This document shows, piece by piece, positions 6,322 through 10,202 of a stretch of DNA of 10,202 bases. A model generated the notes under the pieces. That model saw only the letters and a program-made list of their open reading frames with translations. It was not told the DNA's origin and did not search any database. Origin of the DNA: Tannerella sp. Its GTDB lineage: Bacteria > Bacteroidota > Bacteroidia > Bacteroidales > Tannerellaceae. Each line of letters opens with the position of its first letter. Position 1 is the first letter of the stretch. The stretch spans positions 1 through 10,202 of the forward strand of contig JAITNE010000188.1 of the NCBI GenBank assembly GCA_031290635.1, in the 5' to 3' direction. The translations under genes and the position numbers were made by a program.

Positions 6322-6393
6322 GAATTAGAAATTAGAAATTAGAAATTAGAAATTAGAAATTAGAAATTAGAAGTTAGAAATTAGAAATTTAGA
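6316..6393. repeat. 7-bp tandem repeat array, left arm of intra-operon island
   Basis: About ten units of AATTAGA run head to tail. The first is AATTGAG (6316-6322), one is AGTTAGA (6372-6378), and the last has an extra T. The first unit contains the TGA stop codon of the channel gene (6319-6321). Confidence 0.9.
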
Positions 6394-6425
6394 TTGCTTC
6401 GTACCTCGCAATGACGGCGTCACGG
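6392..6425. repeat. Palindromic core of the repeat island
   Basis: ATTGC (6393-6397) pairs with GCAAT (6408-6412) around a 10-nt loop. Overlapping it, TGACG (6412-6416) and CGTCA (6418-6422) form a second perfect palindrome around one base. The first part resembles the short palindromic intergenic repeat of the GTCATTGCGAGG...GAAGCAATC kind, which I recall from several bacterial phyla. That resemblance is from memory and unchecked. Confidence 0.7.
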
Positions 6426-6427
6426 AG

Positions 6428-6480
6428 AATTGGAAGTTAGAAGTTAGAAATTAGAAATTAGAAATTAATTAATTAATTAA
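6428..6480. repeat. 7-bp tandem repeat array, right arm, ending in an AATT run
   Basis: Units are AATTGGA, AGTTAGA twice, and AATTAGA twice (6428-6462), followed by an AATT tetranucleotide run (6463-6480) that ends 6 bp before the adaptor's ATG. Both arms open with GAGAATTG, as if one is a copy of the other. Confidence 0.85.
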
Positions 6481-6486
6481 ATAGGT

Positions 6487-7515
6487 ATGATAAGGACATT
6501 TTTAAAAATTATGGCGCTGGCGGTGATAATATTGCCGGTAGCATGTACAGGAGGCAAGAAAGATGCGACGGAACAAACAGCCGTTATCGCTGTCGATAAA
6601 CCTTTAGTAAGAATCGCGTCGGTCGAAGAACGACCTGTTGACCAGACGCATGAGTACACCGCAACCGTAGAGGCAGAGGTGAAGAACAACATCGCGCCCA
6701 TGACGCCTGTAAGGATAGAAAAAATCTTCGTCGAGGTAGGCGACAGGGTAGGAAAGGGGCAGAAACTCGTACAGATGGACGCCTCGAACCTCAAGCAGTT
6801 GAAACTGCAGTTAGACAACCAGACGACTGAGTTTAATCGCGTTGACGAACTCTACAAGATAGGCGGCGCTTCCAAGTCGGAATGGGACGCGGTGAAGATG
6901 GCTCTCGACGTGCGTGAGACTTCGTATAAGAACATGCTCGAAAACACTGCGTTGCTAAGTCCTATCAGCGGCATAGTAACGGCGCGTAACTATGATAACG
7001 GCGACATGTTCTCAGGCGTGCAGCCGGTGCTGACCGTAGAGCAGATAACGCCCGTCAAGCTGCTTATCAATGTTACCGAATTGTATTTCACTCAGGTGAA
7101 GAAAGGTCAGAAAGTGAAAGTCAAGGTGGACGTTTACGGGAACGATGAGTTCGAAGGCGTCATCAGCCTTGTTTATCCTACTATCAATGCGGCTACCCGC
7201 ACCTTCCCCGTCGAAATACGTCTTGCCAACACCGACACAAAAGTTCGCCCCGGTATGTTCGCTCGCGTAATACTTAATTTTGGTACGCTGAACCACGTGG
7301 TAGTTCCGGACGTCGCAGTAGTCAAGCAGTCAGGCTCCGGCGAGCGCTATGTTTTCGTTTATAATAACGGCAAGGTAGAACGTCGAGTAGTAGAACTTGG
7401 ACGCCGCATGAGCGAAGAATACGAGTTGCTTTCGGGTATCGAGAATAACTCGCAGGTAGTAACAGCCGGCCAGTCGCGGCTGATAGACGGCACGGAAGTA
7501 GAAGTTGAACATTAA
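6487..7515 (+). CDS. RND efflux periplasmic adaptor (membrane fusion) lipoprotein
   Basis: This 342-residue protein has an N-terminal hydrophobic signal ending LPVAC, with Cys20 the likely lipid-attachment site. The lipobox is not ideal, having Pro at -3. The first half of the lipoyl-like barrel-sandwich domain is at about 55-100 (EAEVKNNIAPMTPVRIEKIFVEVGDRVGKGQKLVQMD). A short alpha-helical hairpin follows (about 100-150), and then the second half (ALLSPISGIVTARNYDNGDMFSG). The beta-barrel domain (about 180-262) includes the hallmark string RTFPVEIRLAN and PGMFARVIL. A membrane-proximal domain completes the protein. Such adaptors form a hexameric ring joining the RND pump to the TolC-like channel. 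The gene is separated from the channel gene by the 7-bp repeat island and from the pump gene by 15 bp, placing it in the same operon. Substrate range cannot be deduced. Confidence 0.95.
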   Translation: MIRTFLKIMALAVIILPVACTGGKKDATEQTAVIAVDKPLVRIASVEERPVDQTHEYTATVEAEVKNNIAPMTPVRIEKIFVEVGDRVGKGQKLVQMDASNLKQLKLQLDNQTTEFNRVDELYKIGGASKSEWDAVKMALDVRETSYKNMLENTALLSPISGIVTARNYDNGDMFSGVQPVLTVEQITPVKLLINVTELYFTQVKKGQKVKVKVDVYGNDEFEGVISLVYPTINAATRTFPVEIRLANTDTKVRPGMFARVILNFGTLNHVVVPDVAVVKQSGSGERYVFVYNNGKVERRVVELGRRMSEEYELLSGIENNSQVVTAGQSRLIDGTEVEVEH

Positions 7516-7530
7516 AAAAACGAAAAGAAA

Positions 7531-10202
7531 ATGAGTTTATACGAAGGTTCAGTCAAAAAACCGGTAATGACCTCACTATGCTTTATTGCAGTAGTGATTT
7601 TCGGCCTCTTCTCGCTCAACAGGTTGCCTATAGACTTGTTGCCGGATATTGAGTCGAACATGATAATGGTCTTCACGGCTTACCCCGGCGCCAGCGCTGA
7701 GGATATCGAGAATAACGTCTCACGGCCATTGGAGAACGTACTCAACACGGTTGCCAATCTCAAGCATATCACCTCAAAATCGTCCGAGAATATATCAATG
7801 ATAACTCTGGAGTTTGAGTACGGTTATGACATTGATGTGCTTACAAATGATGTGCGCGACAAGTTGGATATGGTCAAGCAAGCCTTGCCCGACGACGTCA
7901 ACGACCCGATGATATTCAAGTTCAGCACCGATATGATTCCTATTCTTATGCTTTCGGTGCAGGCAAAAGAGAGCAGCAGCGCACTCTACAAGATACTTGA
8001 CGACGGAGTAGCCAATCCGTTGGCGCGAATCGCCGGCGTCGGGACGGTCTCGATATCAGGTTCTCCCAAACGCGAGATTTACGTCTATTGCGACCCTAAC
8101 AAGCTGGAGGCTTATAACCTCACGATTGAAGCCATCAGCGCTATCATCGGCGCAGAAAACAGAAATATCCCCGGCGGTAATTTCGATATTGGCAATCAGA
8201 CGTTTTCGCTGCGCGTCAAGGGTGAGTTTGATGACGCCAAGCAGTTGGAAGACATCGTTGTAGCCACATATCGAGGCGCTAATGTCTATCTTCGCGACGT
8301 GGCCAAGATCAATGATACGGTAGAGGAAAGAGCGCAGGAGACGTATAATAACGGCGTCAAGGGCGCAATGATTATAGTGCAGAAGCAGTCGGGCGCAAAC
8401 TCGGTGGATATAGCCGACAAGGTACACAGGATGCTGCCCGTCTTGCAGGAAAAACTGCCGAGCGACGTGCGTCTGGGAGTTATTGTAGATACTTCGGACA
8501 ACATCAAAAATACTATCGGTTCACTGACCGAGACTGTGCTTTTAGCCTTGCTTTTCGTTGTCTTGATAGTGTTCTTTTTCCTTGGTCGTTGGCGTGCTAC
8601 TCTTATCATCGCCATCACTATCCCGCTCTCGCTGATAGCTTCGTTTTGCTATCTGGCAATCAGCGGCTCGTCTATCAATATCATTTCGCTCTCGGCGCTG
8701 TCGATGGCTATAGGTATGGTGGTCGATGATGCGATAGTGGTTTTGGAAAACGTTACTACGCATATCGAGCGAGGCTCGGAGCCTCAACAAGCCGCTATTC
8801 ATGGTACAAATGAGGTAGCTATTTCGGTTATAGCTTCGACGCTGACGATGATTGCGGTGTTCTTCCCGCTGACAATGATTACCGGTATGACGGGAGTGAT
8901 ATTTGAGCAACTCGGCTGGATGATGTGCGTTATAATGTTTGTTTCGACTGTTTCGGCATTATCCCTTACGCCTATGCTATGCTCGCAAATGTTGCGTCTG
9001 CAAAAGAAACAGACGAAGGCTTTCCGCTTCTTCTACAGACCGATAGAGCGCATGCTCGACGGGCTTGACAGGGTTTACGCGCGAATGTTGAACTGGGCTG
9101 TGCGCCACCGCGTTGTGGTTATCATACTTGCTTTTGTTTTCTTCTTAGTCAGTCTAATGAGTATTATAGGCATCAGTACGGAGTTCTTTCCTGCGGAGGA
9201 TAACGCCCGTATCGGCGTAACGGTAGAACTGCCGATTGGGACGCGCAAGGAGATAGCGCAGAAACTTGCGTCCGACCTTTCCAACCGATGGATGAATGAA
9301 AAGCAATATCACATCAAAGTGTGCAACTATCGCGTCGGACAGGCTGACGATGATAATATATTTGCTTCGATGCAGGATAATGGACCGCATATAGTCTCGT
9401 TCAACATCAGCCTCGTTGACCCCGAATTGCGCGATATTTCGCAGGACAGAATCTGCGAGATGATGCGAAAGGATATAAATAAATATCCTGAGGTTAAAAG
9501 GTATATGGTTATGTCTGGAGGCGGCATGGGAGGCGGCATGGGCGGACAAACCTCTGCCGATTTCGAGATATACGGATACGATATGAACGAAACCGACCGC
9601 TTGTCGAATGAGATGAAACTCGGCCTCGAAAAAATAGCCGGCGTTGCTGAAGTATCTATTAGTAGAGGCGATTATCAGCCGGAATTTCAGGTTGATTTCG
9701 ACCGCGAGAAACTCTCCATGTTCGGCGTGAATCTATCAACGGCAGGTACATATCTTCGCAATCGCTTCAACGGAGCAACCGCTTCGCAATATCGCGAAGA
9801 CGGCGAAGAATACGACATCAAAGTGCGCTATGCTCCGCAGTTTCGCGAAAGTATCGAGAGTATCGAGAATATACTTATATACAACAATCTCGGTCAATCG
9901 ATGCGAGTCAAAGACCTCGGCAAGGTTGTAGAGCGCTCGTCGCCTCCTTCGATTGAGCGCAAAGACCGTCAGCGTATTGTTACCGTCTCGGCTATCGTAG
10001 GTCCGGACGCTGCACTCGGCGATATTGTTGCGCAAGGGCAGGAAATCATTAAAAAATTGGACGTGCCGTCGGATATAAATATTCAGATAGCAGGCTCTTA
10101 CGAAGACCAGATGGATTCGTTTGTAGATCTCGCAACACTCGCTCTCTTGATTATTGTTCTCGTCTATATAGTCATGGCGGCACAGTTCGAGTCGTTTGCA
10201 TC
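7531..10202 (+). CDS. RND-family inner-membrane efflux pump, HAE-1 (AcrB) type, C-terminus outside window
   Basis: The frame is open for 890 codons from the ATG at 7531 and runs off the right edge; related pumps are about 1000-1050 residues, so most of it is present. TM1 is at about 10-29 and is followed by RLPIDLLPDIE, typical of this class. The first porter domain follows, then TM2-TM6 (about 335-485). TM4 carries the proton-relay pair Asp399-Asp400 in MAIGMVVDDAIVVLENV, the equivalent of AcrB D407/D408, which marks a hydrophobe/amphiphile (HAE-1) exporter rather than a metal pump. TM7 is at about 527-548, then TEFFPAEDNARI, the second porter domain, and TM8 with MAAQFESF (about 868-890). 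The TM10-TM12 partners lie beyond the edge. A Gly/Met-rich loop at 663-672 is unusual. The pump uses the proton gradient to drive drugs or other amphiphiles through adaptor and channel. Confidence 0.95.
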   Translation, partial: MSLYEGSVKKPVMTSLCFIAVVIFGLFSLNRLPIDLLPDIESNMIMVFTAYPGASAEDIENNVSRPLENVLNTVANLKHITSKSSENISMITLEFEYGYDIDVLTNDVRDKLDMVKQALPDDVNDPMIFKFSTDMIPILMLSVQAKESSSALYKILDDGVANPLARIAGVGTVSISGSPKREIYVYCDPNKLEAYNLTIEAISAIIGAENRNIPGGNFDIGNQTFSLRVKGEFDDAKQLEDIVVATYRGANVYLRDVAKINDTVEERAQETYNNGVKGAMIIVQKQSGANSVDIADKVHRMLPVLQEKLPSDVRLGVIVDTSDNIKNTIGSLTETVLLALLFVVLIVFFFLGRWRATLIIAITIPLSLIASFCYLAISGSSINIISLSALSMAIGMVVDDAIVVLENVTTHIERGSEPQQAAIHGTNEVAISVIASTLTMIAVFFPLTMITGMTGVIFEQLGWMMCVIMFVSTVSALSLTPMLCSQMLRLQKKQTKAFRFFYRPIERMLDGLDRVYARMLNWAVRHRVVVIILAFVFFLVSLMSIIGISTEFFPAEDNARIGVTVELPIGTRKEIAQKLASDLSNRWMNEKQYHIKVCNYRVGQADDDNIFASMQDNGPHIVSFNISLVDPELRDISQDRICEMMRKDINKYPEVKRYMVMSGGGMGGGMGGQTSADFEIYGYDMNETDRLSNEMKLGLEKIAGVAEVSISRGDYQPEFQVDFDREKLSMFGVNLSTAGTYLRNRFNGATASQYREDGEEYDIKVRYAPQFRESIESIENILIYNNLGQSMRVKDLGKVVERSSPPSIERKDRQRIVTVSAIVGPDAALGDIVAQGQEIIKKLDVPSDINIQIAGSYEDQMDSFVDLATLALLIIVLVYIVMAAQFESFA

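Noticed and set aside
6392..6425. Intrinsic terminator between channel and adaptor genes
   Set aside because: The palindromes could form stems, but the following DNA is AG-rich (AGAATTGGAAG) with no T-run on the coding strand, so a standard terminator is not supported.
8056..10035. Several minus-strand frames of 69-131 codons opposite the pump gene
   Set aside because: All lie opposite an uninterrupted RND reading frame with conserved motifs, and none shows a promoter or recognisable domain.

Overview
The window looks like chromosomal DNA from a Bacteroidales-type member of the Bacteroidetes. Two signs support this. The primary sigma factor is of the short, 286-residue Bacteroidetes form without region 1.1. 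Several genes are also preceded by the phylum's -7 element, TAnnTTTG (TATCTTTG or TACCTTTG), instead of an E. coli-type -10 box. Genes are richer in G+C than the AT-rich gaps, and ribosome-binding sites are weak, as is usual in this phylum. I cannot name a genus from the sequence alone.

Left part (1-1648, minus strand): one apparent transcription unit reads leftward from a good promoter at 1617-1648. It encodes a six-helix membrane protein (897-1565), a small winged-helix regulator overlapping it by 4 bp (610-900), a four-helix membrane protein (195-572), and the first 43 codons of a bacterial sugar transferase that initiates surface-polysaccharide synthesis (1-129, cut by the window edge).

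Middle (1649-4333): a 498-bp gap holds divergent promoters and degenerate short repeats. It is followed by rpoD (2064-2924, plus), which converges on an AraC-type regulator (2933-3841, minus) with only 8 bp between the stop codons. Upstream of that regulator, a 492-bp gap contains its promoter, a six-copy 21-bp tandem repeat (3945-4070), and the promoter and candidate operator of the next operon.

Right part (4334-10202, plus): a four-gene tripartite efflux operon encodes a TetR-family regulator, a TolC-like outer-membrane channel, a periplasmic adaptor lipoprotein, and an RND inner-membrane pump of the HAE-1 (AcrB) type. The pump is cut by the right edge after 890 codons. The gene content resembles the Bacteroides bme efflux systems; the order here is regulator-channel-adaptor-pump. 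The TetR promoter lies so close to its ATG that the mRNA should be almost leaderless. A composite repeat island (6316-6480) of two 7-bp arrays around a palindromic core sits inside the operon, and it supplies the stop codon of the channel gene.

Most of the window is conventional. I do not see a convincing new multi-gene system. The most unusual items are the intra-operon repeat island, the symmetric 21-bp repeat array, the nearly leaderless tetR start, and a Gly/Met-rich loop in the pump where AcrB has its substrate-entry segment.
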